This document shows, piece by piece, positions 44,072-53,222 of a DNA stretch of 64,000 nucleotides. The position numbers were made by a program, and so were the translations under genes. The stretch spans positions 43,195-107,194 of the forward strand of contig NZ_JADDXW010000014.1 of the NCBI RefSeq assembly GCF_017183135.1. Direction: 5' to 3'. Each line of letters starts with the position of its first letter. Position 1 is the first letter of the stretch. This DNA comes from Aurantimonas marina. GTDB lineage: Bacteria > Pseudomonadota > Alphaproteobacteria > Rhizobiales > Rhizobiaceae. The notes under the pieces are model-generated. The model had not been told where the DNA came from. It saw nothing but the letters and a program-made list of their open reading frames with translations, and did not search any database.

Positions 44072-44614
44072 TCACTGCACCACAGCGTCGCCAGCAGCGC
44101 TGCCCAAGTCCGAGATCACAGCCTCGCGCCCACAGGAGGCGATGAAATTGAAAAGATCTGCGGGTTGAAGGCCGATGCTCTCGGTGTTGATCAGCGGATG
44201 GAAGTTCACCTGCTCCGCGTCCATCAGGCTGGCCTCGACCACCACTGTCACCAGACCGTCTTCGTCGTTCAGCAAGGCCAGAGGCGTCAGCGCGCCGGGT
44301 TCGATCCGCAGCACTCCTCGCATCTGGTCAGAAGATGCAAAGCCGAGGTGGCCGGATGCTCCTATGTGCCTGTGCAAAGTCTTGACGTCCACGGCTTTAT
44401 CTTCGTGGCACACAATCAAAAATAGCCGCCCCTTCTTATCTTGCAACAGGAGATTCTTCGTGAAGATTCCCAGTATATCGCCGCGCAGAGTTTTCCCCTA
44501 CTCGACCGTATGGTGGGGCGGATAGGGCACCGTGGAGGTCTCGATTCCGAGTTCCTCAAGTCGGTGAAAGAGTCGCTCGCGCGAGAGTTTCGTATTTTCA
44601 GTCTCTCTTAATCG
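44072..44614 (-). pseudogene. Prolyl-tRNA deacylase-like (YbaK) gene, broken
   Basis: The frame matches trans-editing domains of the ProX/YbaK type: TKNLLLQDKKGRLFLIV, then ASSDQMRGVLRIEPG, TPLALLNDEDG and NFHPLINTES. A TAG at 44,498-44,500 interrupts it after PHHTVE, and upstream the frame lacks a start codon before it reaches a stop at 44,615. A TTG at 44,446 could start a shortened form, but the N-terminal third would be missing. Intact enzymes clear Ala-tRNA(Pro). Confidence 0.75.
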
Positions 44615-45304
44615 CTAGGCGTTCGCTTCGACGGGAAGGCCAGCGGCTCGCCACTCAGGATAACCGTCCTCCAACCGGCGCACACGGAAGCCGCGGCGCC
44701 GTAGCTCGGCGACTGCCTCAAACGACAACACGCAGTATGCGCTGCGGCAATAGGCGACGATCTCATGGTCAGGGTCGAGCACGGCAAGGCGCGCCTCGAG
44801 TTCGCTTAGAGGGATGTTGACGGCGCCAGGCAGGTGGCCGACGGCGAACTCGTCCTCGGGACGGACGTCCAGAACAGTGACGAGACCGGTTCTCGAGCGT
44901 TCGAGCAGTTCCTCCCGCGACACCGGCTCCATGCTGTCACGATCTGCAAAATAGCCGCGCACGATCCGATCCACCTCGGCGACATTGCGCTCGGCTACTT
45001 GGCGTAATTCGTATAGCAGCGACAGGACAGTCTCGTCGGCAAGGCGATAAAGAACGAATTTGCCATCTCGCCGCGAGGCGACGAGGCCAGTTCTCCGTAG
45101 TTGCTGCAAGTGCTGCGAACCATTGGCGATCGAGAGGCCGACGCGCTCGGACAACGCCTCCACCCCCCGCTCGCCTTGTGCCAAGTGTTCAAGCATCTCA
45201 AGTCGATGCGGATGACCGAGCGCCCTGGCCACTGACGCGAACTCCGCGAACAGAGCCTGTTTGGGATCACCAGTTGACAAGGCAATGCACCCTTTGTATT
45301 TCAT
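44615..45304 (-). CDS. ArsR-type regulator fused to rhodanese
   Basis: A 229-residue two-domain protein. Residues 15-105 form an ArsR winged helix (ARALGHPHRLEMLEHLAQGE, then NGSQHLQQLRRTGLVASRR), and residues 130-225 a rhodanese domain with the active loop YCRSAYC. Such fusions act in sulfide, persulfide or metal sensing, similar to the BigR/SqrR group. The ATG at 45,304 touches a palindrome; TTG at 45,280 matches the usual family start and may be the true one. It is divergent from the multicopper oxidase. Confidence 0.9.
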   Translation of the reverse strand: MKYKGCIALSTGDPKQALFAEFASVARALGHPHRLEMLEHLAQGERGVEALSERVGLSIANGSQHLQQLRRTGLVASRRDGKFVLYRLADETVLSLLYELRQVAERNVAEVDRIVRGYFADRDSMEPVSREELLERSRTGLVTVLDVRPEDEFAVGHLPGAVNIPLSELEARLAVLDPDHEIVAYCRSAYCVLSFEAVAELRRRGFRVRRLEDGYPEWRAAGLPVEANA

Positions 45305-45322
45305 TCAATATATTAATTGAAT
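45303..45322. promoter_or_regulatory. ArsR-rhodanese operator
   Basis: ATTCAAT, six AT-only bases, then ATTGAAT form a dyad at the start of the ArsR-rhodanese gene and 138 bases before the multicopper oxidase. It is AT-rich like known BigR/SqrR operators. Binding would block the regulator's own gene and possibly the divergent gene. Confidence 0.6.
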
Positions 45323-45459
45323 AATGGAATGTCCATCCCGGGTCAAGATCGGAGCACGAACCTGCGGGGGTTGAGAAACTCAGCCCACTCCGGATGACCA
45401 TTCCCGTTTCACGGCGCCAAAGGAGATGGCGATGACCAAGCAGCCTTGTGGAGTTTTGG

Positions 45460-46980
45460 ATGATTTCGCGTAGATCCGCACTAACGGGATTGCTTATGGG
45501 CGGCGCTGGTCTGGCCGCAGCTGGAGTTTTGTCAAGCCGGGATGCGCGGCACTGGTTGTTTGGCGCAACGGCCTTCGCCGCGTCCCCCAAACCGCTTGCA
45601 ATTCCGGAGATTATTGCGGGCGAAGTGCGCGATGGCGTGCGCACCTATGCTCTTGGCCTGCAGAAGGGCATTTCCCAATTCTTCAACGGTGTAGAGACCC
45701 CAACGCTTGGTATCAACGGCGCTTACCTAGGGCCGACCTTGAAAATGCGCGCGGGCGAGCTTGTGCGCATGAACGTCACGAACCGGATCGGCGAGCCGAG
45801 CACGCTGCATTGGCATGGGTTTCATCTGCCCGCCAGCGCCGATGGCGGCCCCCATCAAGTGATCGCTGACGGAGCAACCTGGTCGCCGCAATTTACCGTG
45901 AAGCAGCGCGCCTCCATGTTTTGGTATCACTCACACATGGTCCCGCGCACCGGCCCGCAAGTCTACCAAGGCCTGGCCGGCCTCATCTATGTGGATGACG
46001 ACGAAACCGCGCGCCTCGATCTGCCGAGCGACTATGGCGTGGACGATATTCCCCTGGTCTTGCAGGACCGCGCCTTCGATAGTAACGGTTCGCTGATATA
46101 CAGCACCTCCATGCCCAGCGTGATGATGGGCATGCGGGGCAATGTCCTGCTGGTCAACGGAACGGTGCGCCCCTATTTCGAGGCCCGCACGAGCAAATTG
46201 CGGTTGCGCATACTCAATGGCTCCAACGCCCGGTTCCACACCATCGGATTCGCCGACCGACGGACGTTCCAGCAAATCGGTACGGACGGCGGCCTGCTGG
46301 AGCGTCCCTTTGAAACGTCGCGCATCACGCTCGCCCCCGCTGAGCGGACGCAAATCGTCGTTGATTTGGACGATGGCCGGCCTGCCCTGCTGCGCACCTT
46401 CGCGACGCCCAATACCGGCATGATGGGTGGTGGTGGCATGATGGGCGGGATGATGGAGCGAATGATGGGCGACGACCTGTCATTTGATGTTCTCGACATC
46501 AGACCCGGCGCGCAGCGCGGCAAATCGGCGGGGCTGCCCGATCGTCTCGTCAGCTTGGACCGTCCCGACCCGTCCCGGGCGGTGGGCACACGCCGCTTTG
46601 TCCTACAAATGGGCATGGGCGGCATGATGATGGGTGGCGGTTCCTTCACAATCAATGGCAAAGCGATGGATATGAACCGTATCGATGAGGCCGTGCGCGT
46701 CGGCACGACGGAGATATGGCAAATCGAGAACGCCTCGATGATGTCCCATCCCTTCCACATTCATGACGTGCAGTTCCGCGTACTCGACCGCAATGGTGCA
46801 CCGCCGGCACCCGGAGAGATGGGCCTGAAGGACACGGTCGTTGTGGCACCGAGCGAGCGCGTGCGCCTGCTTCTCAGTTTCGCCGACTACAGCGACCCGG
46901 ACAGTCCCTACATGTACCATTGCCACATCCTGGAACACGAGGATGCTGGCATGATGGGCCAGTTCTTGGTCACAGCCTGA
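45460..46980 (+). CDS. Multicopper oxidase, CueO-like
   Basis: A 506-residue Tat-exported oxidase. The signal is SRRSALTGLLMGGAG at residues 3-17. Copper ligands are in LHWHGFHLP (near 117), MFWYHSHMVP (near 155), SHPFHIHDVQF (near 430) and YMYHCHILEHEDAGMM (near 487). Methionine-rich segments (GMMGGGGMMGGMMERMM; MGMGGMMMGGG) resemble CueO's Cu(I) gate. It should oxidise periplasmic Cu(I). A GTG at 45,448 is an alternative start, and a 13-codon frame with a strong AAGGAG site (45,432-45,473) overlaps the start. Confidence 0.92.
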   Translation: MISRRSALTGLLMGGAGLAAAGVLSSRDARHWLFGATAFAASPKPLAIPEIIAGEVRDGVRTYALGLQKGISQFFNGVETPTLGINGAYLGPTLKMRAGELVRMNVTNRIGEPSTLHWHGFHLPASADGGPHQVIADGATWSPQFTVKQRASMFWYHSHMVPRTGPQVYQGLAGLIYVDDDETARLDLPSDYGVDDIPLVLQDRAFDSNGSLIYSTSMPSVMMGMRGNVLLVNGTVRPYFEARTSKLRLRILNGSNARFHTIGFADRRTFQQIGTDGGLLERPFETSRITLAPAERTQIVVDLDDGRPALLRTFATPNTGMMGGGGMMGGMMERMMGDDLSFDVLDIRPGAQRGKSAGLPDRLVSLDRPDPSRAVGTRRFVLQMGMGGMMMGGGSFTINGKAMDMNRIDEAVRVGTTEIWQIENASMMSHPFHIHDVQFRVLDRNGAPPAPGEMGLKDTVVVAPSERVRLLLSFADYSDPDSPYMYHCHILEHEDAGMMGQFLVTA

Positions 46981-47029
46981 CACCCAACTGTGCTTGCAGT
47001 TGTCGCGTTAAGTTCGAAGAGCGGCGAAC

Positions 47030-47102
47030 GGCGAACCGGTTCGCTGAACGAGATCGCCAACCTGGTTGACTGGGCCGAGATCGATCATCATCTCAAATCG
47101 TA
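47030..47102 (+). pseudogene. Possible transposase remnant
   Basis: A short open segment in front of a stop at 47,102 encodes SLNEIANLVDWAEIDHHLKS, which resembles the N-terminus of IS5/IS1182-type transposases. Nothing else of such a gene remains. The assignment is weak. Confidence 0.25.
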
Positions 47103-47109
47103 GACATCA

Positions 47110-47676
47110 TTGGAATTAGGCCGCTTTGCTTGGTCGACGACGAGAACGGTGGCGGGCAACATGCGAAGGCGAGAGCAGACTCGATGGATATTTGATCAGG
47201 TTCATCTTCAACGTGGCCAACGTGTACTGCTGCTCGGTTGTGGGTCAGGCGCCGATCTCTCCATGTGTTTCGCTCGCGGCGTGTCGCAGATCGTCGCGGC
47301 TGAGCGATCCCTGCTTAAGCTTTTGCTGGCCTGCCACTTGCATCGAGGGCCTCGCCTATTGGGAAGGCTTGATCTCCGGTGGGGCGATTTTCAATTGGTA
47401 ACTCGTGAGGGGGCACCATTTGACCGTGTCGTTGCAAGGATTTCGGCCCCCCCGTCAACTGAATTTCGAATTCTGCTACGCAATATCCGCTGCAAGATAA
47501 AGGTTGGCGGGGTCATCGGTGTCGCGGTTAATTGCGGAACCATGTGGCAGAATGCCACGGCTGCGGGCGAGGATCTTCGCCTCGCCTTGATCGGCTCCGG
47601 CTGGGTCGGCACCAACGTCGAGCAACGCCTGTTCCAAGGCGAGTGCGTAGCCCTCGTAACGGGTCACTCGATTTGA
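47110..47676 (+). CDS. Methyltransferase-like hypothetical protein
   Basis: A 188-residue soluble protein with a Rossmann motif I, VLLLGCGSGADLSMCF (near residue 40), and VVARISAPPSTEFRILLRNI downstream, suggesting an SAM-binding fold. The start is TTG 47,110, with ATG 47,161 as a better-looking but shorter choice that keeps motif I. It lies between the multicopper oxidase and a decayed insertion sequence, without a clear partner. Substrate unknown. Confidence 0.55.
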   Translation: MELGRFAWSTTRTVAGNMRRREQTRWIFDQVHLQRGQRVLLLGCGSGADLSMCFARGVSQIVAAERSLLKLLLACHLHRGPRLLGRLDLRWGDFQLVTREGAPFDRVVARISAPPSTEFRILLRNIRCKIKVGGVIGVAVNCGTMWQNATAAGEDLRLALIGSGWVGTNVEQRLFQGECVALVTGHSI

Positions 47677-47770
47677 ATGAGAGCTGCATCTCCAGGAGAA
47701 TCGCATTCATAGAATAATCTTGGCGTTTTGGGTTGAGAGGGGTTCTGTGATCGGTTTTTAGGCGGGGACC

Positions 47771-48785
47771 GATGATGGATTTAAAGTCGCTCTGGCGGGA
47801 TGTGCCGATCCTCGGCGTGGCTATGCGCAAGTCATGATTTGCTTGATATGCTGACGATCGCGCTGGTGGCGTCGATCTGCGGGGCGGAGAACCGCGTGGA
47901 TTTCACGGAGTTTGCCGAGGATCGCGAGACGCTGCTGCGGGAGTTTCCGCCGCTGGCGAACGGCTTGCCGAGCCACGACACCTTCAATCGGGTGTTCCGG
48001 CCTCTAGACCCGGACGCCTTTTGCGCCTGCTTCGGCGGTTTGTGGCCTCAGCGCCGACTGAGCGGAGGTGGTGGCGATTCGACTGGCTTGGGGGCAAGAC
48101 GCTGCGACGCTCCTTCGATCGGGCGGCGCGGCGGCTGCTCGAATTCTTGAGGCTCGACGGCGCCCTGGTGACGCGGGACGCGCTCCACTGCCAGAGCGAG
48201 ACGGCGGCACGGGTGCTGCAAAAGGGCGGCGACTATCTGTTCGCGCTGAAGGCCAACCGGCCGGCAATGCATCGCGACGTCGCGGCGTTCTTCGCAGATC
48301 CGCCCGCTCCGCTCGCCGTCTTCGAAACGGTGGATGGCGATCATGGGCGTGTCGAGACGCGGCGTCACCGGGTGAGCCACGATGTCGAATGGCTGTTCTC
48401 CGAGCGCCGTTACGCCGGCGAGCCTGCCATGCCGGGTCTGGCCGCGATCGCCTGCGTGGAGTCCGTGCGGACCACAGGCGCTCAGACCACCCGTTCGACC
48501 CGCTATTACCTCTGCTCGGCGGACCTCACGCCCGAGCGCTTCGCCGCCGCCGTGCGCGCCCATTGGCGCATTGAAAATTCCCTGCACTGGGTTCTCGATG
48601 TCGTCTTCGACGAGGACCGCGCCCGAAACCGCAAGGACACCGGCCCCGACAACCTCGCTATCCTGCGCAAACTCGCCCTCAATGTGCTCAGATCCGCACG
48701 ACCGAAACTCGCCGTCAGCCGAAAACGCAAGCGTTCAGGATGGTCCGACGCCTTCGCCCGATCCATCATCGACCAAATGCAATAA
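47771..48785 (+). pseudogene. ISAs1-family transposase, decayed
   Basis: Pieces in three frames match ISAs1-type transposases: MDLKSLWRDVP, then LLDMLTIALVASICGAENRV and LPSHDTFNRVFRPLDP, then DGALVTRDALHCQSETAARV, LFALKANRPAMHRDV, AHWRIENSLHWVLDVVFDED and the end at 48,785. Two one-base losses near 47,803 and 47,836 and an internal deletion near 48,110-48,140 (the block between GGKTLRRSFDR and RRLLEFLRLDG) break it. No terminal repeats could be fixed by eye. Confidence 0.8.
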
Positions 48786-48809
48786 CCCTGTAGCGGCGCG
48801 TCAGAGCCC

Positions 48810-48840
48810 TTGCTCCTACAGCCGCTAGAGATCCTATGAT
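48810..48840 (+). promoter_or_regulatory. MerR-type promoter of the copper-delivery operon
   Basis: TTGCTC (48,810-48,815) and TATGAT (48,835-48,840) are 19 bases apart with the dyad CTACAG CCG CTAGAG between them. It lies just after the ISAs1 remnant and 135 bases before cox11. It is nearly the same as the minus-strand site at 54,518-54,548. Confidence 0.8.
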
Positions 48841-48975
48841 CCGAATCGATGCGGCAGACTTTGGGAACGGAGCACCCACGGAGAGTACGTGATTTCGCCG
48901 TGCGGGATGTTCCTCGACGCCATCGAACGAGCAACAAGATGCAAAGCCAGAATTTTCAGGAAGTGATCTTCTGAA

Positions 48976-49632
48976 ATGACGAGAGCAAGCCTGTCGAGGA
49001 ACACCCGCGTCGTGGCTGCGCTGAGCGTGATATTGGCGTTCATGACAAGCCTCGTTGCCTACTCTCCCACGCTGTATCAGCTGTTCTGTCAGGTCACAGG
49101 CTATGGCGGTACGGTGCAGCGGGCCGACGCCGCCACTCGCCCAGTATCCACGTTAAACGAGGTCGTGACGGTTCGTTTCGATGCCAATGTCGGTGCGGGA
49201 CTTGATTGGGAGTTTCGCCCTGAGCAGCGCGAGGTGAGAGCCCGCTTCGGCGAGCCCGTCAAGGCTTACTATTATGCGAAGAACCTCTCCGACGAGACTC
49301 TCGTCGGTCGAGCCGTCTTTAATGTCACCCCCTATCAGGCCGCCCCCTTCTTCTTCAAGATCGAATGCTTCTGCTTCACGAATGAGAAATTAGGACCTGG
49401 CGAGAGCGCGCGCATGCCGCTCGTCCTTTATGTCGATGAGCAAATGCTCAAGGACGACGACACGAATGGGCTTCGCGAGGTCACCCTCTCCTACACGTTC
49501 TACAAGCAGGAGGATCTAGCGCCGGAGGAGGTCGAATCTGCCCGTGACCTGAAGGCCGGGTCGCAGTCTCTCGATGCCGCTCTGGAGACCAGCAGCACAG
49601 CCGAATTCGACAACGATGCGCCGCGACGGTGA
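48976..49632 (+). CDS. ctaG: Cox11-type cytochrome oxidase assembly protein
   Basis: A 218-residue protein with one N-terminal membrane anchor (residues 12-32) and a periplasmic beta domain. The copper motif IECFCFTNEKL lies near residue 131, after FNVTPYQAAPFFFK. Cox11 delivers Cu(I) to CuB of subunit I of aa3-type oxidases. It opens an operon of copper-delivery genes behind a MerR-type promoter. The C-terminal 25 residues are extended compared with short homologues. No oxidase subunit gene is nearby. Confidence 0.93.
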   Translation: MTRASLSRNTRVVAALSVILAFMTSLVAYSPTLYQLFCQVTGYGGTVQRADAATRPVSTLNEVVTVRFDANVGAGLDWEFRPEQREVRARFGEPVKAYYYAKNLSDETLVGRAVFNVTPYQAAPFFFKIECFCFTNEKLGPGESARMPLVLYVDEQMLKDDDTNGLREVTLSYTFYKQEDLAPEEVESARDLKAGSQSLDAALETSSTAEFDNDAPRR

Positions 49633-49641
49633 GGAAGAGGC

Positions 49642-50106
49642 ATGGAGAACGACCGCGCCCATAGTATCCGGAGGCGGCTTTTCGCAGTCTTCTCAGTGCT
49701 CTCTTTGCTTTTTGCTCCAATCGCCGCAGTTGGGCACAGCTATAAGCTGGGCGATATCACTGTCGGCCATGTCTGGGCATCCCCATCCGAGAGCGGCGAA
49801 GGCATCGCCGTGTATGGCCCGATCATGAACCAGGCAGCCGCCGCCGTTCAACTGACGGGCGCCTCTACGCCGGTGGCCGACGAGGTGCGCATTCGGATGA
49901 CAAACGAGGAAGGCGAACATTGGATCGATATGGTCAATCTCGAACCCGGCAAACCGCTCGCCTTGGCGCCTTGGCGCCAGCATCTTTATTTGACGGGCAT
50001 TAATCGTGAACTGGAGGAAGGCGATACGTTCGAACTGACGCTCGATTTTGCACAGGTAGGCACTGTGACGGTGCAGGTCGAAATAGAGCCCGAAGGTGGC
50101 CATTGA
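49642..50106 (+). CDS. PCu(A)C-like copper chaperone, altered motif
   Basis: A 154-residue secreted protein with a signal peptide to about residue 32. ITVGHVWASPSESGEGIAVYG and the closing FAQVGTVTVQVEI fit the PCu(A)C family. In place of the canonical HxM pair it has WRQHLYLTG, and no histidine follows the GAST stretch, so the usual copper site is degenerate. It may bind copper differently or act as a partner for the canonical copy at 50,817. Confidence 0.8.
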   Translation: MENDRAHSIRRRLFAVFSVLSLLFAPIAAVGHSYKLGDITVGHVWASPSESGEGIAVYGPIMNQAAAAVQLTGASTPVADEVRIRMTNEEGEHWIDMVNLEPGKPLALAPWRQHLYLTGINRELEEGDTFELTLDFAQVGTVTVQVEIEPEGGH

Positions 50107-50349
50107 TCCGCCGCCTCTCGCTCTGCGCCGAAACAGGCAGTCTTGCGATGATCTATGACAGCGCCTCGCGGGGCCAAGCCGCGCGGATCGGCTGTGCAGT
50201 AGGCCGCATTGGCGTTCTGGTTTGCCTGCGAAATCTCAGTGGCGGGACGAGGAGGCCTCTCTCCAAGACGCCTTCGGAGCCGACTACGCGGCCTGTGGCA
50301 ATTGATCCAGCGTTGGATCTGAAGCGATGAAAAGGAAAGGAAGAGCAAT

Positions 50350-50820
50350 ATGAACGCATTCCAAAAGGTGCTTCTGGCTGGCGCATTGAGCCTGCTGTCG
50401 GCTCCTGTACAGGCAGTTGGTAGCGACAAGGTCGAGGTCTTCTCCACTTCCGGCTGCGGCTGCTGTCTCGGCTGGGTGCGGCATCTGGAAGATGCCGGAT
50501 TCGAGGTCACGAACGAGAATCTCGCTATGGCGGACCTCTACGCCAAGAAGATGAAGGCTGGCCTGAAACAGGATCAGACATCCTGCCACACCGGCTTTGT
50601 GGAAGGTTATGTCGTCGAAGGTCATGTGCCTGCTGTGGAAGTCACCCGCCTGCTCGCCGAGAGGCCAGAGGCGATTGGCCTCACTGTTCCGGGGATGCCG
50701 GCCGGGTCGCCTGGAATGGGTGAGAGTGATGAGCCGTACGATGTACTGCTCGTTCTGAAGGACGGCTCGACCAAGGTCTTCGCCAGCTATCCCGAACCGA
50801 AAGGATCTATTGCGGAATGA
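50350..50820 (+). CDS. DUF411 metal-binding protein
   Basis: A 156-residue secreted protein with a signal peptide (residues 1-23). STSGCGCCLGWVRHLEDAGF carries the CxCC cysteines, and LKQDQTSCHTGFVEGYVVEG follows, which together define DUF411. The family is found in copper and other metal resistance clusters, with thioredoxin-like folding suggested. It overlaps the next gene by four bases. A 243-base gap precedes it, in which I see no gene. Confidence 0.9.
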   Translation: MNAFQKVLLAGALSLLSAPVQAVGSDKVEVFSTSGCGCCLGWVRHLEDAGFEVTNENLAMADLYAKKMKAGLKQDQTSCHTGFVEGYVVEGHVPAVEVTRLLAERPEAIGLTVPGMPAGSPGMGESDEPYDVLLVLKDGSTKVFASYPEPKGSIAE

Positions 50821-51302
50821 GACTACCGATCGCGATTGTCATGGCGATCGCCCTAGCCGGGGCGGCGGCCGCGCATGACTTCAAGGCGGGAGATCTAGTC
50901 ATCGATCATCCCTGGTCTCGGACAACGCCACCGGTCGCGACGACCGGCGCCGGCTATGTGACCATCACCAACAATGGGACCGAGCCGGACACGCTTGTTG
51001 GCGGTTCGGCCGAAATCTCAGGCGGCTTTGAGCTCCACACCTCGGAAATCGTCGACGGCGTGGCCAAAATGCGACCGCTGACGGAGGGTGTCACCATTGC
51101 TCCAGGCGAGACGATGACACTGGAGCCGGGCGGCACGCATATCATGCTGACCGGCTTGAAAGGTCCCATTCGCGAGAGCGAGCCTTTCACCGGCACTCTT
51201 GTTTTCGAGCAGGCAGGAGAGGTTCCGATCAAGTTCGTGGTTGAGGGTTTCGGCAGCCGTCCTGAGCCGGAAGCGTATGCACATGAAGGACTTCAACAAT
51301 GA
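50817..51302 (+). CDS. PCu(A)C copper chaperone, canonical
   Basis: A 161-residue secreted protein. After a signal peptide to about residue 19, IDHPWSRTTPP and GAGYVTITNNG open the family domain, and the copper ligands are seen in FELHTSEIVDGVAKMRP and EPGGTHIMLTGL, that is His, Met, His and Met in the classical arrangement. It carries Cu(I) to Sco or directly to the CuA site. Its stop overlaps the sco gene by four bases. Confidence 0.93.
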   Translation: MRLPIAIVMAIALAGAAAAHDFKAGDLVIDHPWSRTTPPVATTGAGYVTITNNGTEPDTLVGGSAEISGGFELHTSEIVDGVAKMRPLTEGVTIAPGETMTLEPGGTHIMLTGLKGPIRESEPFTGTLVFEQAGEVPIKFVVEGFGSRPEPEAYAHEGLQQ

Positions 51303-51922
51303 ACCTTGGCGCCACCCGCTGGATCCTCTGGAGCGCTTTGGCCGTGCTCTTTCTCGTGCTTGGCACTGCCACCGGCCTAAGGGTTCTGCAAGGCTTATCT
51401 AGCCAACCGCGGCCGCTTGGCTCAACGTCATCCGGCGTCGCTGAAATTGGTGGCGAGTTCTCCCTAGTCGATCATGAGGGACAGCCGAGGACCTGGTCCG
51501 ATTTCCGAGGCAAGCCCGTAGCCCTGTTCTTCGGCTTCTCCAACTGCCCGGATATCTGCCCTACAACTCTGGGCAAACTCACTGTGCTGCTTGATAACCT
51601 CGGGCCGCAGGCTGACGATCTCCAGGTATTGCTTATTACCGGGGATCCGAAGCGCGACACGCCGGAGAGGCTGAACGCGTACCTACAATCCTTCGATCCT
51701 CGCATTGTCGCCCTGACCGGGACGGAGGGAGAGGTCGAGAAGGCTTTCTCGGCCTTTAAAGCTTACCGGGCAATCGTGCCGCTGGAGAACGGCGACTACA
51801 CCATCGACCATTCCGCCGGCGTCTACCTGTTCGACCGGGAAGGCGGTTTTTTTGGTACCTTGGATGCCCACGAAACAACCGAGGTCCAGCGGCAGAAGAT
51901 CGAGCGCCTCCTTGCAATTTAG
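51299..51922 (+). CDS. SCO1/SenC-family copper protein
   Basis: A 207-residue membrane-anchored thioredoxin-fold protein. One anchor spans residues 9-28; the copper cysteines lie in SNCPDICPTTLGKL (CxxxC near residue 80) and the copper histidine in TIDHSAGVYLFD (near residue 168). Sco reduces and metallates the CuA site of cytochrome oxidase subunit II. It directly follows the canonical PCu(A)C gene, its usual partner. Confidence 0.94.
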   Translation: MNLGATRWILWSALAVLFLVLGTATGLRVLQGLSSQPRPLGSTSSGVAEIGGEFSLVDHEGQPRTWSDFRGKPVALFFGFSNCPDICPTTLGKLTVLLDNLGPQADDLQVLLITGDPKRDTPERLNAYLQSFDPRIVALTGTEGEVEKAFSAFKAYRAIVPLENGDYTIDHSAGVYLFDREGGFFGTLDAHETTEVQRQKIERLLAI

Positions 51923-52207
51923 GGTGCATCAGAAACAAACCACAATCCAACGGCTTTAGACGACGGATCAGGGACGTGATGGCCAGTCAGGTGTTAGGCG
52001 CACCCGTTATGCCTCGCTAAATAACAAGCCAACGCAGCAACTCCAAGTGCACACAGAAGTGAAAGGTGAAGCCGAGAATGCCGAAGTTGTTCAGGATCGC
52101 ATTGCGGGGCGTCATAAGCGTCTTTACCGCAAGTGCACCACGTCCACCGATAGCTCGACAGACGTGTCGCCCATAGCGCCGCTGAACTCATCGTGAGGTA
52201 TCCGCTC

Positions 52208-52708
52208 ATGCTTCCCCGGAATTTATCGTTGTTGGCAACCGCTGCCGCCCTTTTCCTTAATAGCGGTGTCGGATTGGCCGCCGCTGCGATCGAAGCGCAG
52301 CTTCCGGACGAGATTGTCGTCGAACAAGCGGACATCCTGGTCTCCGCCAGCCCCGACGATCCATCGCTGGAGGGTTACTTGGTGATCTGGAACGGGACAG
52401 GCCAAAGCACGAGCATCACAGACGTGCGCAGTAGCGCCTTCAAGAAGGTCAGGTTCATTCAGACGGTCAGGACGGAGACCGAGACACAGGGAGTTGTTCA
52501 GAAGAACCTGTCGATTCCCGCCCATTCTGAACTGTTGATGCGGCCCGGAGGAGTATTTCTGTCGATCGATCCTGGTAAAACGAGGCCTCGCGTGGGCGAA
52601 CAGGTCGATCTGGAAATCGTCTATGCGGATGGAACATCGGATGAAGTTACTACGAAAATCGAGTCCAACGTGGCGGCGCTCAAAGATCACCATCATGGCA
52701 TGCAGTAG
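52208..52708 (+). CDS. PCu(A)C-like periplasmic protein, altered motif
   Basis: A 166-residue secreted protein from ATG 52,208 (GTG 52,193 is an alternative). The signal peptide spans about residues 1-24. VVEQADILVSASPDDPSLEGY and SITDVRSSAFKKVRFIQTV resemble the PCu(A)C fold, but the HxM pair is lost (IPAHSELLMRPGG, GVFLSID), and the end is His-rich (DHHHGMQ). A 285-base gap before it holds no gene. Assignment to the family is moderate. Confidence 0.6.
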   Translation: MLPRNLSLLATAAALFLNSGVGLAAAAIEAQLPDEIVVEQADILVSASPDDPSLEGYLVIWNGTGQSTSITDVRSSAFKKVRFIQTVRTETETQGVVQKNLSIPAHSELLMRPGGVFLSIDPGKTRPRVGEQVDLEIVYADGTSDEVTTKIESNVAALKDHHHGMQ

Positions 52709-52832
52709 ACTGAATGACGCTGCGCCTCCGGACCTTTCACAGCGACGCCACTGCGCTTTTGTCAAGCGAGATCGACGAACCTCGTCGAAGTATTAAGCGA
52801 AGGGCAACAACCCCGCTGCTAAGAACTCAACG

Positions 52833-53222
52833 ATGAAATCCTTTATTCAGCTCATACTGCTGGCCAATCTCCTGCTCGGGTCGATGACCCACGCCCAGAT
52901 CGTACCCAGTTCCTGCAACAATCTACTTTTGCTGAAGCCATGCGCCGTGGCGCTCGTCGCCACGGCAGGCGATGCTGCCGATGGAAGAATACCGTCACCG
53001 TCCAATCCCGGCGACGCCTTTCCAGCCGATAATCCGCATTGCAAACCGGCCGTCGTTCAAGCTCCCCCGCCTGTCGTTAGCAGCATTCTCCGATCAATTT
53101 CGTCTCCTCGTCCTACCGCGACAAGCCATGGACCCGGACAAACCTCCGGCCGTATCGATCGGCCGCCGGATCGCTCCTTGGGAAGATCGAGGCGAGTGCT
53201 CCCGTGGCGCCTCCAGGGTTGA
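52833..53222 (+). CDS. Hypothetical secreted protein
   Basis: A 129-residue frame with a clear signal peptide (residues 1-21, ending MTHAQ) and a cysteine- and proline-containing short mature part, then a basic Ser/Arg/Pro-rich tail that looks disordered. No family is recognised. The tail may be out-of-frame readthrough of a once longer gene. Its position in the copper operon is the only hint to function. Confidence 0.4.
   Translation: MKSFIQLILLANLLLGSMTHAQIVPSSCNNLLLLKPCAVALVATAGDAADGRIPSPSNPGDAFPADNPHCKPAVVQAPPPVVSSILRSISSPRPTATSHGPGQTSGRIDRPPDRSLGRSRRVLPWRLQG

Noticed and set aside
50103..50330. Seventy-five-codon frame in the gap before DUF411
   Set aside because: It starts at a TTG inside the previous stop, has no signal peptide or recognisable domain, and no good ribosome site.
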